Assembly: GCA_949130495.1 (NCBI GenBank) | Contig: OX422215.1 | Location: forward strand, 533,617,755 to 533,681,754 | DNA length: 64,000 nucleotides | From: Sambucus nigra | Taxonomy: Eukaryota; Streptophyta; Magnoliopsida; Dipsacales; Adoxaceae | Direction: 5' to 3' | Shown: piece by piece, positions 11,430-22,770 of the stretch | Position numbering within the stretch: position 1 is the first letter of the stretch | Layout: each line of letters starts with the position of its first letter | Notes under the pieces: model-generated | What the model saw: only the letters and a program-made list of their open reading frames with translations | Databases searched by the model: none | What the model was told of the DNA's origin: nothing | Translations under genes and position numbers: made by a program

Positions 11430-12139
11430 CATGTCCCCAGTGCTAAATCAATCACAAACACAATCTCCCGACTTGGCGGTAAGCCTGGTATCTCCTGAAA
11501 AATATCCCCACAGTCTCTCACCACGGAAATTGAATCTAGGGAAATGACTATATCACGAGAAGTCTCCTCCGCAATGCAATACAAATACGTGCTAGAACCT
11601 CCTTCAGAAAGAGGCATTGCCACTAAAAATATATCTTGCCCGGAATAGTAAAGACTATACTCTTCCTATAACAATTTACTATCGCACGATATTTCACTAG
11701 ACAATTCATACCCAGGATTACATCATACTCGACCATATCTAGGACGAGTAAATCGGCCTCAAAGCACAAATTACCAAGATTTATTTCTACTCTTTTACAA
11801 ATAAAGAAAATGAGTGAACCATCACCCATAGAGGACTAGACACTAGTAAAAGTACTTGCCGCATATTTAATTAACTCCGTCGATTGAGCAAAACTTCTAG
11901 AAATAAACAAGTGCGTTGCGTCTGTATCAAACAACACATGACTTATATGTCCCTGAATAGAAAACTTACCCTCGATAGCTGGCAGCACTGGCGGGGCTGG
12001 AGGAAGCATAACATCATTTATATAGTAGACACGCCCATACTGTAATTGTCCCTGTTGCGGAGGGGCGGATGGAACATGTGGTGGTGGGGATAAATGTGCC
12101 TGCTGATACTGTGGAACTCGAGGTAACTGTAACTGGGGA
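11430..12139 (-). pseudogene. Gypsy aspartic protease region, broken
   Basis: The protease cleaves the Gag-Pol polyprotein. The active-site motif reads VLFDTDATHLFIS on the minus strand near 11935; the family motif is D(S/T)GA, so the Gly is Asp here, which should inactivate it. It is followed by VEINLGNLCFEADLLVLDM and DVILGMNCLVKYRAIVNC, typical of gypsy proteases. Stops near 11830, 11623 and 11429 interrupt the frame. Confidence 0.88.
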
Positions 12140-13323
12140 CAAGCTTTCTGAAAGTGACCCGTTTCCCCACATTAAAAATAACGGCCCGCTATATTCTCCT
12201 GATGACGGACCCTATTATTTCGGAACTGCCCCAAGCCTTGACCCAGATGGCCTCGACCCCCATTATTACCCCGACCTTCCTGGCCTTACTAGCCCACCTG
12301 CTGTTGCTGCTGTTGGGAACCCTGACCGTGCCTAAAACCGCTACCATCAAAATTAAAGCCCCCAAAACGCTGTCTCTTGGATAAATCCCCTTGCTGGGTG
12401 TCCCTATCCTTCTGATTGCTTTCCGGCGGTTGAGACGAGAGTAATGCTCTTCTAACCCCATTGACTCTCTGCTTACTAGGTTGCCCCGACACTAAAACCT
12501 TCTTACTTCCTTGCACATGCAATCGATGATCTTGGCAATAAAGCAATGCGACATTCATTACATCACCAAATATTTATAAGGTTGGATTCCCCAGCAAATG
12601 TTGTCGTATTCTCCAATGCAAACCTCTAGTAAACTTTGAGATCCTACGTTCCTCCATAACTACCTCATACAATATAAAACTATCCAGACGAGTAAATTCC
12701 TCCTCATACTCTGCTACATAATGTTCACCTTGGACTACATCTTAAAGTTTCCTCCTCATCTCCCTTTGGACGTGGGAGGAAAATACTTTCGATCAAATAA
12801 AACCCAAAAATTCGATAGTCATAGTATCTCTCTTCTCTGGCATGGTCACCGACTCCCACCAGTGTAAGGCTGCTCCAACCAGTTTAAAAGTAGTAAGGAT
12901 TTGCTTTCGTTCCTCACTACAATCCACCATGCGAAGATGACGCTGAATGTCCTTCTTCCATTGGTTTACTACTATTACATCAGAACCACCCTAAAATTCT
13001 GGGGATGACCGGTCAAGAAAGATTCTATGACTCTTTCCCATGGGGGAAGGTCCCGCATGGGCTTGTACCTCATGAACTATTGATTATTGGGCTTGAGGAA
13101 ACTATTGAGCTAAGGTTGTCATCGCAGCATTGACCACGTGGGCGACAATATTAGCTACCTCTGTGGCATTTATAATTCCTGGCTGTGGCGGTGGAGGTTC
13201 TACATTATCTTCTACAACTCTATTTCTCCTCGCTGGGAGACCTCTTTTGGGCGGCATCTGAGATGAAGAAACAACTGAATCAGAATACGATTTAAAACAA
13301 TTTCTCTTCACCGAAGATAACAT
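12140..13323 (-). pseudogene. Gypsy gag with degenerate zinc knuckle
   Basis: Gag forms the particle that packages element RNA. The start region reads MPPKRGLPARRNRVVEDN (an ATG lies at 13323, and this second one is at 13257). The Retrotrans_gag domain is visible in pieces, such as ALHWWESVTMPEKRDTMTIE and EYEEEFTRLDSFILYE, with stops between. A Gln-rich stretch (12289-12558) precedes a CCHC zinc knuckle near 12170 that reads CGETGHFQKACP; its first Cys is lost and a stop lies just before it. Non-functional. Confidence 0.88.
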
Positions 13324-13425
13324 ACATATACAAACAAAACAATCCTAATAATAGGGCTCTACATCAAAGAACGCTACGGTAGAACGTGACAATGCGTATA
13401 GATCCCAAGGACTCTAGAACCTCAT

Positions 13426-13437
13426 GCTCTGATACCA
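13426..13437 (-). other. Primer binding site (tRNA-iMet type) of the gypsy element
   Basis: The minus strand reads TGGTATCAGAGC, complementary to the 3' end of initiator tRNA-Met. It lies four bases after the LTR end (...GGGGTGTCA at 13442). Confidence 0.93.
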
Positions 13438-13441
13438 TCCG

Positions 13442-16152
13442 TGACACCCCTCATATTAAAATAAGAAGTGGCCATCCCGCTACTCCAATAATTATAGGAA
13501 TCATAGATGGTCCATTCTTAGCATCACTGTAATACAATAAGTATACGAGATAACCACCAATTATTTTAGAAAACGGATTGTCAAAATTTATTTTATAAGT
13601 TAATGAAAAATATTTAAATAATCCTATTGAAAAAAAGGTGGATATAAAAAGAAGACCGTTGTTAGATAATCAACCATATACATCAAACTAATCGAATAAG
13701 CTGTCGATTAACAGACCTTTACAAGCAGGTTACACCGAGTATTAAAGTACAATATCATATTATATAATACAATTTTAAAACTTGGGCAACACGCCCGAAT
13801 GTGTAACCGATCATAATTAGAATACAAAAAGAGGGAAGTGTCTATATCAAGTATCCCATAACATCCGCAAAGTGTTATAGCTCCAGGACACTGGGATAGA
13901 AAAGTCAATACGGGAGTCCTTGCGGCGGAGCACCTGGGCGAATATAAGATTCATGCAAAACAAGGAGATATAAACGGGTTAGGGCCGGGTTTAATATGAT
14001 ATAGTGACCATGTGAATAAATAGTATGACGGTTATGAACATCAATTATCATAAATAGGCTTAACTCGCTCTCCATAATTTGCAATAATAATAAATATCCT
14101 TACCTCTCAATCTAAATGCACAACCTAGCGCAATATCAAATACAGTGATCAATATTCATATGTGCAGGAAAATATAGATAAATCCTACTTAATGAGATTC
14201 CATTTCAGTTTGACACCATTTACTTCACAGTTCCTTTTCTCTTTATGAAGCATTTTCAAAGCAATTTATTTCACGAAATGCTTTGCCATCAATGAAATTT
14301 CCACTTTGACAAGAATAGTTATAATCACATCATATAACGATTCTAATACCATCCTTTCGGGTTCCCCCACTGGATGCGCCCCTAAATAGCTATCATCTTC
14401 CAGGGCCTATCACCAAGACCACTTGGGCATCCTACATCGCGTGACGTCGGGAAGCGGCTATATACCTTCGATAGTGAGTCATAACCACACCCCGAATTAG
14501 TTCACTTCGAACAATAATCACACAATATATAATAATCGGCCCTATGGACGAGGACTATATTCACCCTGCATTCATTAGCGAGGGGACTTCACCTCGTGCG
14601 CGTAACTTCCCCAATGATAGCATTTAGATAGGTGTGTATATACAAATTATCATTCACAAGTTATTACCATTCTAAAATATGCATTACATTTTATCCGGGG
14701 CCATAAGCGTTTCATGACATATTTCATAAACCACACATTTAATATATTTCCATATTAGCCCCAAGAAACTTAACGACAAACTGATGAGCCCTAAGTATAA
14801 TATTACTTCAACCCAATTCTAGAAGTCCACAGTAACTCACTCTAATTCTCCCTATACCTATACTAGTTCATTTATACACAGAATTATTTAACTTCCTCTA
14901 ATTTAATTAACTAAATTGATTCCCGAACTAAGCCCCAACTCTCAATTCTAACTTAGGTTCTTAAATACTTTACTACTAGACCCAAATACTCTAGTTTTAC
15001 TTCATTTAAGAAGGTTCTTAACTCCCTATCTTAAAAGAAATAAGCTAGAGGAAACATAGCATTTTAGGGTGAAAAACAGGGAACCGGTCGACCGGTCATG
15101 AGATCGCGGTCAACCGCGCCTCTTTGCTTTTACTTAGAAAGGAATGCAGTAAGATCATTTTGGAAAGCCTGGTCGACCGGTCCTTGGACAGTGGTTGACC
15201 GCTCTTTGTATTTATACTTATCGAGGAAAGCAGTATGCCTCCCCCTTAAGGCCCGGTCGACCAGGCTTTGGGCCGTGGTCGACCGCGCCTTCCCACGATT
15301 TTCACTTCTTCTACAATACTAAATTCCAAAACCTAAACCCTTTATTCTTACACTTCCTTTATTCTCATCAACTCACAACATAACCACAACATTTCTCCAC
15401 CACAACAAACCCACATGACCAACTTAAATCATACAAACAACAAGATCCAAGGGTTAAACTTCAATATTTATCAAAACCTAACATTTGTTCAATTATTCCA
15501 AATTCATAACTATCACTACAATTTATACACATGGAATCATAAATTTTCAAGTAAAAACTTGCCTTAGGGTTGTAGTTTCGGAATTCCTTCCGGTAGCAAC
15601 ATATCCAAAGCCCAAATCTTGAATTCTCTTCCTTTCTCTCTCTTTTATCCACACTTCTCTTTCTCTCTTCCTCTCTCTAGGTTTAGGAACATATAATTGG
15701 GGATAAAAAGGGGGTTGGAAGACTTAAACATTCTTCTAACACTACACTCCATCTTTAAATGTTATTACACCATTAAAATGACATGTAACTACATAATTAA
15801 GCCATAACCCGTCAAAAGTGTCCGAAACCCAAAATACAACGTGGCACTTATTTTGACTATCTCAATTATTTCGGAACTAACCACACCCTCTGAATTGGCA
15901 TCCAAGATAACATAATTCATTTTATGATCTAACGTCCCTTTATACTATAACTGTCGTTTAAAGCACAACGATGAAATAAAGCATAACATGATGCTATTTA
16001 CATTCTCTTAATAGTAAATATGCAAAAATCTAGTAAATATTATCTTTTAAATCACTTGAAATAATATTTACTCCATTATCCAATATTTTATATAATTACC
16101 TCACATGGTAAATTAATATAAAATATATTACTCAAAAGTAAGGATTATTACA
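13442..16152 (-). repeat. 5' LTR of the gypsy element, 2,711 bp
   Basis: It starts TGTAATAATCC (16152) and ends GGGGTGTCA (13442) on the minus strand, with canonical TG...CA ends, and abuts the primer site. It contains an 85-bp tandem repeat with GGTCGACC palindromes (15083-15290) and a sense-strand AGGCAAGT site (15564-15557) after a purine-rich leader. The small open frames inside are not coding. Confidence 0.92.
15083..15290. repeat. Three 85-bp tandem units with GGTCGACC palindromes
   Basis: GGTCGACC occurs at 15086, 15171 and 15255, so the period is about 85 bp. Each unit also has a second arm of the type CGGTCAACCGCG or GTGGTCGACCGCG about 25-30 bp later. The first core, ACCGGTCGACCGGT (15083-15096), is a perfect 14-bp palindrome. 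Confidence 0.9.
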
Positions 16153-16557
16153 ACATGTTATCATGTAATAAACCCTCACTTGTCCAATTCCGTCTATTAC
16201 CTCATTCGATGTTCCTTGAATAATATCTCAATTAAATATCATTGCCATTAATTTAATTTAATCAATAATATATAAAATAATGACATGGGGAGATTAATAA
16301 CCATTAAAGAATGCGATACTCACAATATAATTTTGAGATAAGGTTATGAGTGAAATTATCATTCTTTAATGGTGTGAATTATAGTTATTAGAAAGGGATT
16401 TCTCCTTCCATGATAACTCGAATACTTATAAACTCATTAAGGCCCTTACCGTAGCCTATATACGTGACTATAAAGTTCTCTAAATGCAAACTTTTATGCC
16501 TACAATATACAAATATAGATAGTACACTTAGGGACTTTAAAAAGATCTTCAGTTTTA
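16153..16557. other. Unassigned AT-rich DNA
   Basis: This is the 5' flank of the gypsy element. No gene or repeat is recognised. The first five bases (ACATG) would be the gypsy target duplication, but the other copy is missing. Confidence 0.5.
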
Positions 16558-16783
16558 GAGTTAGATGATTTGAAAGACTTTGATGTTCCTTTTGCGACCA
16601 ACATATAGAATGTTTTGAATCCTTTCACTACCTATTTTTATTCTAGAGATGACGAGGTAGAAGATATCAACACCGCATATATTTAACTTATTGAGGAGAA
16701 TCCCAAGCTTGATAAGCATAGTGTTGAGCTTTCCACCACATTAACTCCCCTTGAGAGCTGGATGGCCATGGTGATAGGATTTT
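16558..16783 (+). pseudogene. Degenerate coding-like stretch, family unknown
   Basis: One plus frame reads ELDDLKDFDVPFATNI, stop, NVLNPFTTYFYSRDDEVEDI, NTAYI, stop, LIEENPKLDKHSVELSTTLT, PLESWMAMVI. Two stops within about 75 codons of protein-like composition suggest an old exon or transposon gene piece. I do not recognise the family. Confidence 0.3.
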
Positions 16784-16839
16784 TTTTAGCATTGTAAGTA
16801 ATTAGGAAATTAATTAAGTAAATAAAATTAAGGATAAAT

Positions 16840-17940
16840 TACATCAAACCCCCTCAATTATTTCAAGTTTACGAGGCACCGCTTAAAGAAAAATACCTAA
16901 TAAACTCGCCCCTTTAACTATTAACTTGTTGAAATTAAACTTAGAAATTAAGTTCTTTCCCTTTTTTTCTAAATGGACAAAAATACACCTCACCCAATTT
17001 AAAAAACCCAAAACTAAAAAAGAAAATAAAAATAACATATAAACCCAAATGAGTTTATTCTCTCTCTTTTCATTGTTACGCAGAGGAAAAGAAAAGGGGG
17101 TGGGGGACTCCTCTAGAGATTTTAGTGGTGTCGGTTCCCTCTCCCCTACCAGGTTTTCTATCTATCAAGTCTCTTTCTTAGCTGGAGAACTCACTGGAGC
17201 TCATGGCTTCCAGAAGTAAAATAATAAGTGGGTATTCTTTTGTCTAATCTTTGGATGGTGTTTGGAAATGTAAGCCGTAGTTTTGTCATAATTGACGGGT
17301 AGTGAAGATGTTGGTGGTTGGTTTGGTTTAATAATGGGGTGGAGGTAGGTAGCTAGTGGGTGGTGAAGGTGTGCTGGAAGTAGTTTTTATAGTGGGGTTA
17401 TAAGGAATGGTGGTTCGACAGTGAGGTGGTGGGGAATAGTGGTCAGCTGGTTTTCAAGTGGGGATCGAGTGGATGTGGGAGGGAAGGATGATTGGATGCT
17501 GGTTGGTGATTGTGGACAATGGGGTAACAGTGGCGGTGGCGGTGTCATGGTTTGGTGGTAGAAGGTGGTGGTGATGGACTAGGAAGGGGATTTAGTGGTG
17601 GTTGCGGTGTTAGGCTTCAAGATAGCTGATGGATTTGGAGGTGAAAGGGAGCTCCCAAGAATTTTTGTCCCCATTTAGTTGGTCGTATCAAGAAAAATAA
17701 AAATCAAGTTTAGGATTTTGAGAGAATGAGAGAGTGTTCAGTTGTGTGTGATGAGAGAGGGAAAGGGTGAAGTTTTTAATTTTTACTTTTCATTTTTTAG
17801 TTTTAGGTTTTTAAATTGGGTGAGGGGTATTTTTGTCCATTTAGATAAAAAGAATTATGGAACCCTCTTTATGGGTTTAATCGCAATGGGTTAATAGTTA
17901 AAGAGCTGAGTTTATCGAGTATTTTCTTCTTGAGAATTTT
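16840..17940. mobile_element. Foldback / MULE-like non-autonomous element
   Basis: The left arm (about 16880-17020: CTTTAACTATTAAC, AAATGGACAAAAATAC, CTCACCCAATTTAAAAA) recurs as its reverse complement in the right arm (about 17770-17925). This gives imperfect terminal inverted repeats of well over 100 bp around about 0.8 kb of G-rich, TGG/GGT-rich DNA with no protein frame. Long TIRs and no coding are typical of non-autonomous Mutator-like elements. Exact ends and the target duplication are not clear. Its inner part (17330-17610) also occurs at 41518-41796. Confidence 0.6.
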
Positions 17941-18680
17941 TTTGAAATTTTTATATAAAAAAAGGCGAGATCATCAAGAAAAATAACATACTCGAAGTCG
18001 GACGACACTTCCTCTTTCTTTTTAGATTGAACTTTTAGCGCAATTCCCTTTTCTTTAAGTTTAATATTTTTATGAAATATATCGATCTCATAAGTTTGAA
18101 TGTTTACTACAAATTTTTTTAACCTAAGTGTATCCAATATACCCAACGAATTAAGCACAGTAACCTGAGGAATAAAATGAATTGGAAATGATCTCAAAAT
18201 CTTTTAACTACATTCATATTAGGAATTTTCTCACCTAAATTAAAACTATAATTTACTATATTAGACAATCGTGCATAAGATTCATCACAAGATTCAGACT
18301 CTAATATGGTCTCAAAGTGTGTGGTGAGGATTTAAAGCTTAGAAGCTTTCATAGTGTTAGTACCCTCATGAGTGAGTTGGAGGATATTCCATGCTTCCTT
18401 AAATGTGGTTCACATCATGATGCGGCGGATCTCATCAAGGGTGACGACTCAAAAAAATGGTACTTAAATCGCGTGAATTAAAATTATCTTTTTTCAAGCA
18501 AAGGCAGGTCTTGGACCTATGACATCGCCATTTTCATTGTGGATGGTGTCCACCCTCTTTCACAAATAAGCCAACTCTTTCATTAATAGATTTTAAGTCA
18601 AACCTCATCCTAGATTTCCAGTACGCATAATTTTACCCATAAAAAATAGGCATGCTATTATACAAATTATCCATAATTTT
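17900..18680 (-). pseudogene. Ty1-copia gag remnant, copy A
   Basis: The minus strand shows MDNLYNSMPIF and NYAYWKSRMRF near 18640, the copia gag start block, and near 18180-18000 RSFPIHFIPQVTVL, LKKFVVNIQTYEI and KEKGIALK, which match the UBN2/copia gag end. Several stops lie between. Gag is the capsid protein of the retrotransposon; this copy is dead. The primer site and LTR lie directly upstream (to the right). Confidence 0.8.
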
Positions 18681-18710
18681 TTTTACGGATCACACAAAAA
18701 CTTAGTGTAA

Positions 18711-18725
18711 CCATCTCCAACACCA
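18711..18725 (-). other. Copia primer binding site, copy A
   Basis: The minus strand reads TGGTGTTGGAGATGG. Copy B has TGGTATCGGAGATGG, closer to the tRNA-iMet-type site. It lies between the gag start and the LTR. Confidence 0.65.
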
Positions 18726-18727
18726 AT

Positions 18728-19790
18728 TTGAGAAAGCTAATTCTATAGATTGATTAATATCTTAGGCCAAGCATACACAAATTCAAAATTTAGCAAATTT
18801 TATCTCAAATTAATTTAGTGTGCAAGAAATAATGAAGTCCAAATTAAATAAGCCAAACGAAACAAGCAAGCATGCGAATAAATGAGAAAAAATCATTTTA
18901 GGGCAAAACCTTTATTTTCCAGTACCGTACAAGAATTAAGAGACATTAGACGACTTATAGACTACACTAAGTATAATGCGCAGTTCTCTAAGTCTTCTAC
19001 ATCAATGGCACAATCCAGCACTGTCCACAAGAAACAGTATTTCCTCGGTATCCACCAATAAACCTTAATCTCCAGCAATAGAACCTTGACTCCACAAATC
19101 AGCCATAAGATGAACTCTACAAGGGTTTTTATACAAGAATGTGTTATTCTTGATTTGGTAAAATGATCTTTTAATTTCCAAGCAGTTTGGATGAAAAATG
19201 GTAAAGTTTGATCACAAAAGAAACTCTATAATGGCCTGAAAAGGGTAAAAAAATGAGTTCAATTAAACTTTAATCCCGAATATCTATTTATAAGGAAGTT
19301 TTCTATAAAAGGATATGCATTAGAGATTTGTATCATATTTGATTAAAAATAAAAACTCGCACGCTCATTCGAACAACGTACCCTTTTTCGTTCGAACATG
19401 TTTCTAATGAAACTTCGAACGACATTCTAAAGCTTATCGCTTTAGATATCGTTCAAGCGTGGGAAGCTCGTACTAACGATGTATCCAGACTCATTTGAAT
19501 GACTTCTAATAACACTTTTAATGACATTTAGAATAACCAAAAGGCGTTATTTCAGATTTCACCGGAATAAAATCTCATTTTAATGGCACTGTGTAACTCG
19601 TTCGAACAACATGTTAATCTCGTTCTAATGAGTTAATGAGAATTCAAAGTTTTCTTCAAAAAATATTTAAAAATATTTTTAAAGTATAACTCTTTAAAAA
19701 TGACCCCTGAAAAATTAAAGTCTTTACAAAACTACCTCATAACTCTTCTCGGGTAAAGTTATGATGAATGATATTCAATCTTGCAAATGT
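18728..19790 (-). repeat. Copia LTR-like region, copy A, with TATA box
   Basis: The region between the primer site and the gypsy remnant behaves as a 5' LTR on the minus strand. It has a clear TATA element CTTATAAATAGATA (19294-19281) and, upstream of it (19370-19620), several TTCGAAC motifs. The right LTR limit cannot be fixed because the duplication runs past it. Confidence 0.6.
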
Positions 19791-19799
19791 CATCAACTT

Positions 19800-20960
19800 C
19801 TTATCTTTGAACATGTGGAAGGAGGCATAAAGGTGAATGAATTTAATGGGATAAGACAAATAAAAAATAAATTAAGCAATTATAAATTTTCTCTTACAAT
19901 ACTGAATCATAAATTATTAATTAAGAGATAGGCGAACTACTGAAAATTTAAGATTTGCCCTCTTAACAACCCATTACAAAAAAAATTAAGCCAACCCAAC
20001 GATAACACTAGAGAAGGCCTTACAATGCATCTCATTCGGAATAGAGTACTTATCTGAAGCAGTCTGGTATTGTTCAATCTGCATATAAGATTTTATTTTC
20101 CATTATACTTGGGAGTGATGACAAGTCATTTTAATGTTGCGGGTCTTGGACAACCCACTATTACGGGTTGGAATGGTGATCCTTTAATAAAACCCCTCCA
20201 TAACGGGTTCTTTATCTTGATAATCTCACTCAGAATATCTTCCACATGTTGAATAGATTCCTTCCATGCTCGCTCTTCTTTCTCATATTTCACTGTGATT
20301 GTCTTGTTTGCCAGACCTTGGCTTTCAACTGAGCTATCTTCCTTAGAAGTTTGATCAACTTTAAATTACCCTTGAACATATAGCATTGACCTAGTCGAGC
20401 ACTCAACCCTCCTAGTCTCGGATCTTCTGGAGTCATTTTTGTGTTTTATGGGCTCTTTTAGTTCCCTGAACTGTGTGCCCTTGCTGATATTGGGCTCTAC
20501 CAATCAAATGCATAACCCATGCTCAACCTATTTAGAACACTTGGTCGTTCCACAAAGTAGGATTATTCGTCTTCATATCCAACTGATCTGATGGTGGATT
20601 TTTAGATGTTAAAATCTATTATCTCGTCCTCATCTAAAGTACTTGGACCTGTTACCTTTGCCTTGCGATCCCGAATTCAATTTCTTAATATTTTAGATGC
20701 TTTATCATTATGATGAGCATGTCTTTAACCCTTGTATGGTGCAGGACATGGAATTTTTGCCTCATATTAGAGTTTTCACCCCTCGGCCCTACTTTTCCCA
20801 GATAAAAATCTTTGTGTCAGCTGTTATACCCTCTCCTACATAGCCTCTATCCAGGCTCATTAAGATCCTTTGTATGGCTCCCATACCCACAAGCGTATAA
20901 GGATGAAGTCCTTTAGCGGCTCGGCTGCTTTCTGGATTTTTTGCTGTTTTCATAATGTTT
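19800..20960 (-). pseudogene. Ty3-gypsy gag remnant, copy A
   Basis: A minus frame from about 20370 reads TSKEDSSVESQGLANKTITV, then KEERAWKESIQHVEDILSEI. Further on, the better-preserved copy B gives PKYDGK, then HVEQYQTALDRYSIPNDM and CK, matching the gypsy Retrotrans_gag pattern YDG..DP..HV..Y......... CR.F...L.G.A..WF. Stops and frameshifts are frequent. It belongs to a different gypsy lineage from the element at 8-16 kb. Confidence 0.55.
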
Positions 20961-21001
20961 CCTAAAAAATAAAGTATTGTAATATCAAAAACATAGTGAC
21001 A

Positions 21002-21144
21002 CACTACACCAAACTGGGCGATTGGTCACGAACTTTATCCCTGACTAGGACTGTGGGTCATGGCCAAGGTTCGTGACCAATCTGGGTGTGACCATTTTCA
21101 CGGGTCATGGCCCAATCCCTGACCAATCATGGGGTCACGGATCT
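21002..21144 (+). mobile_element. CACTA terminus (CACTACACCAAA family), copy A
   Basis: CACTACACCAAACTGGG at 21002 is a CACTA end. It is followed by short subterminal units of the type GGTCACG and CGTGACC in both orientations. The same family ends at 39524 in inverted orientation and begins again at 44776. The left flank is ACA. Confidence 0.8.
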
Positions 21145-22770
21145 GGTAAGCAATTATATTTTCCCATCTTACAGATTTTCAATTGTCCATTGTTTTTTTT
21201 ATGAAAATCACAGAGGTTTTACACCCGAACAAAAATCATCGTTAACTGCTTGCTCCAATCATTGCTGTGGGTTTTATACCCGAACGAAAATCGCCATTAA
21301 CTGTCATATCAAGTGTTGTTGTGGGTTTTGTACCCGAACAAAAATCGCCATTGCTCCAATCATTGATGTGGGTTAAGTCCCCTAATTTTGTACTAAAGAT
21401 ATTACTCTAAAAATTTGCTGGTTAATTTTTTTGTTGACTTATGTGGGTTTCAATGGATAATATTTAGTGCTGGTTAATTTTTTTATTGATTTTCCCTTAT
21501 GTACAATATCAGTGATGGTGTTATGGAGTAAAAAATATTAAGTGTTGTTTTACAAAAAAAAAATCTTTGTTTACTAATGATGAGGTTAATTTTTGTTGGT
21601 TAACTTTTTTGTTGATTTGTGTGGGTTTCCATGGATAATATTTAGTGTTGGTTAAATTTTTTTTGGTTAATTTTTTCGTTGATTTGCCCATATGTACAAT
21701 ATCAGTGCTGGTGTTATGGACCAAAAAATATTATTGATTTACCAAAAAATATTGCTGATTTACCAAAAAAATATTGTTGGTTAATTTTTTTGTTTACTAT
21801 TATTTGTTTGTAACAATTTTACGAAATTTGAAGGTTGTCAATGATACTGACTGAATAACTAGGGTCTTGTAAATTCCTGTTCAGGTATTGTCATTAATTG
21901 GATATTTTAGTTAGTATTCTCCTTCTTATGATAATGAATATCGAATGCTTATAATCTGTTTATACTTTTTTCTTTACTCTAGTCCAATACAGCTTTGTGG
22001 GACCTTATAAGTTGAAGATGATAATTTTTGTATCTTGGGGAACAAATTTGGGTGGAAGAAACTTATATGTATAAGAAAAACTTATGTTACATGCATTATA
22101 AAACTCATGGATTTCTCTTTTTTGTATAATATATTGATGAATATTTATTTGGGTTAATTAGTATGTTAAAACAATGAATATGTCTTAATTTCTCTTGATG
22201 AATTACTACTAACTTGCGAGTTGTGATTACCTTAATACTTAATGCGACAAGGATACAAAGGAAATGGAAATGACACACTTCAGGAACTTAAGAGGTAAAA
22301 AATAGCACCCCATCTTTATTGTAATATATTATTTGTTTTCTTAGTTAATATTTTAATTTAGTTAAATTTTTCAGGTAAGATGATGCTTCACTTCATTTTT
22401 GTTCAAACATTAGAGAATCTGAAGAAAATACAAATTTCAATGGATTAAAACAATTGAATAAGAAAATGCACATGAAATGTTAGTACTTATGTTTGAACCT
22501 TTCTTTTATAATTCAATACGATTTTTTAAACATTCTTTATATCTTATATGGAAAATGATATATTAATTCATTGATTAAATTAGTGTCCAATGTATCTTAA
22601 ATAATAAAAACGGATAAGGATATTATCCGAATTTGAAAAATTCGAGAGGATACAGATAAGAATAGTTGAAATTATTATCCGGGCAGATACGAATACGTGT
22701 ATGGATAGTGTGGGGAGTTGGTCGATACGGATGTGGATACTATGGTATCTGCTCCGTATCCGTCTATTTG
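21145..22770. repeat. Non-coding stretch with two local tandem repeats
   Basis: About three units near 65-70 bp (GTGGGTTTTATACCCGAAC, AAAATCGCCATTAACTG) lie at about 21200-21375. A unit of about 180 bp (TGTGGGTTTCAATGGATAAT, GTACAATATCAGTG) occurs twice at about 21430-21740. The rest, to the satellite border, is AT-rich; 22580-22770 has GGATAAGGATATTATCC-type inverted pieces. No gene was seen. Confidence 0.6.

Larger units (their letters stand above)
8178..16152 (-). mobile_element. Degenerate Ty3-gypsy retrotransposon, chromodomain (Tekay/Del-like) type
   Basis: Order on the minus strand: 5' LTR (16152-13442), primer site, gag, protease, reverse transcriptase, RNase H, integrase with chromo-like C-terminus, polypurine tract, then the 5' part of the 3' LTR (8613-8178), where CACTA-1 has inserted. 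The gag-protease-RT-RNaseH-integrase order identifies Ty3-gypsy. The C-terminal block (EEQPIAILDYGERRLRSRV, VQWGHHNAEESMWE) fits the chromodomain clade with long LTRs. Every coding domain carries stops or frameshifts. About 2.25 kb of the 3' LTR expected beyond CACTA-1 is not present in the window. Confidence 0.92.
17330..21144. repeat. Large direct repeat, copy A
   Basis: This segment matches 41518-44903 (copy B) in the same orientation. It runs through foldback interior, copia gag, copia LTR, gypsy gag and the first about 140 bp of a CACTA terminus. Copy B lacks 17612-17999. The match includes the junction between gypsy gag and the CACTA end, with the same ACA flank, so the block was duplicated after it was assembled. 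Both copies lie shortly upstream of a satellite array. Confidence 0.88.

Noticed and set aside
12069..12461. Open frames on the plus strand and in alternative frames within the gypsy gag region
   Set aside because: They are shadows of the GC-rich, Gln/Pro-rich gag segment on the minus strand.
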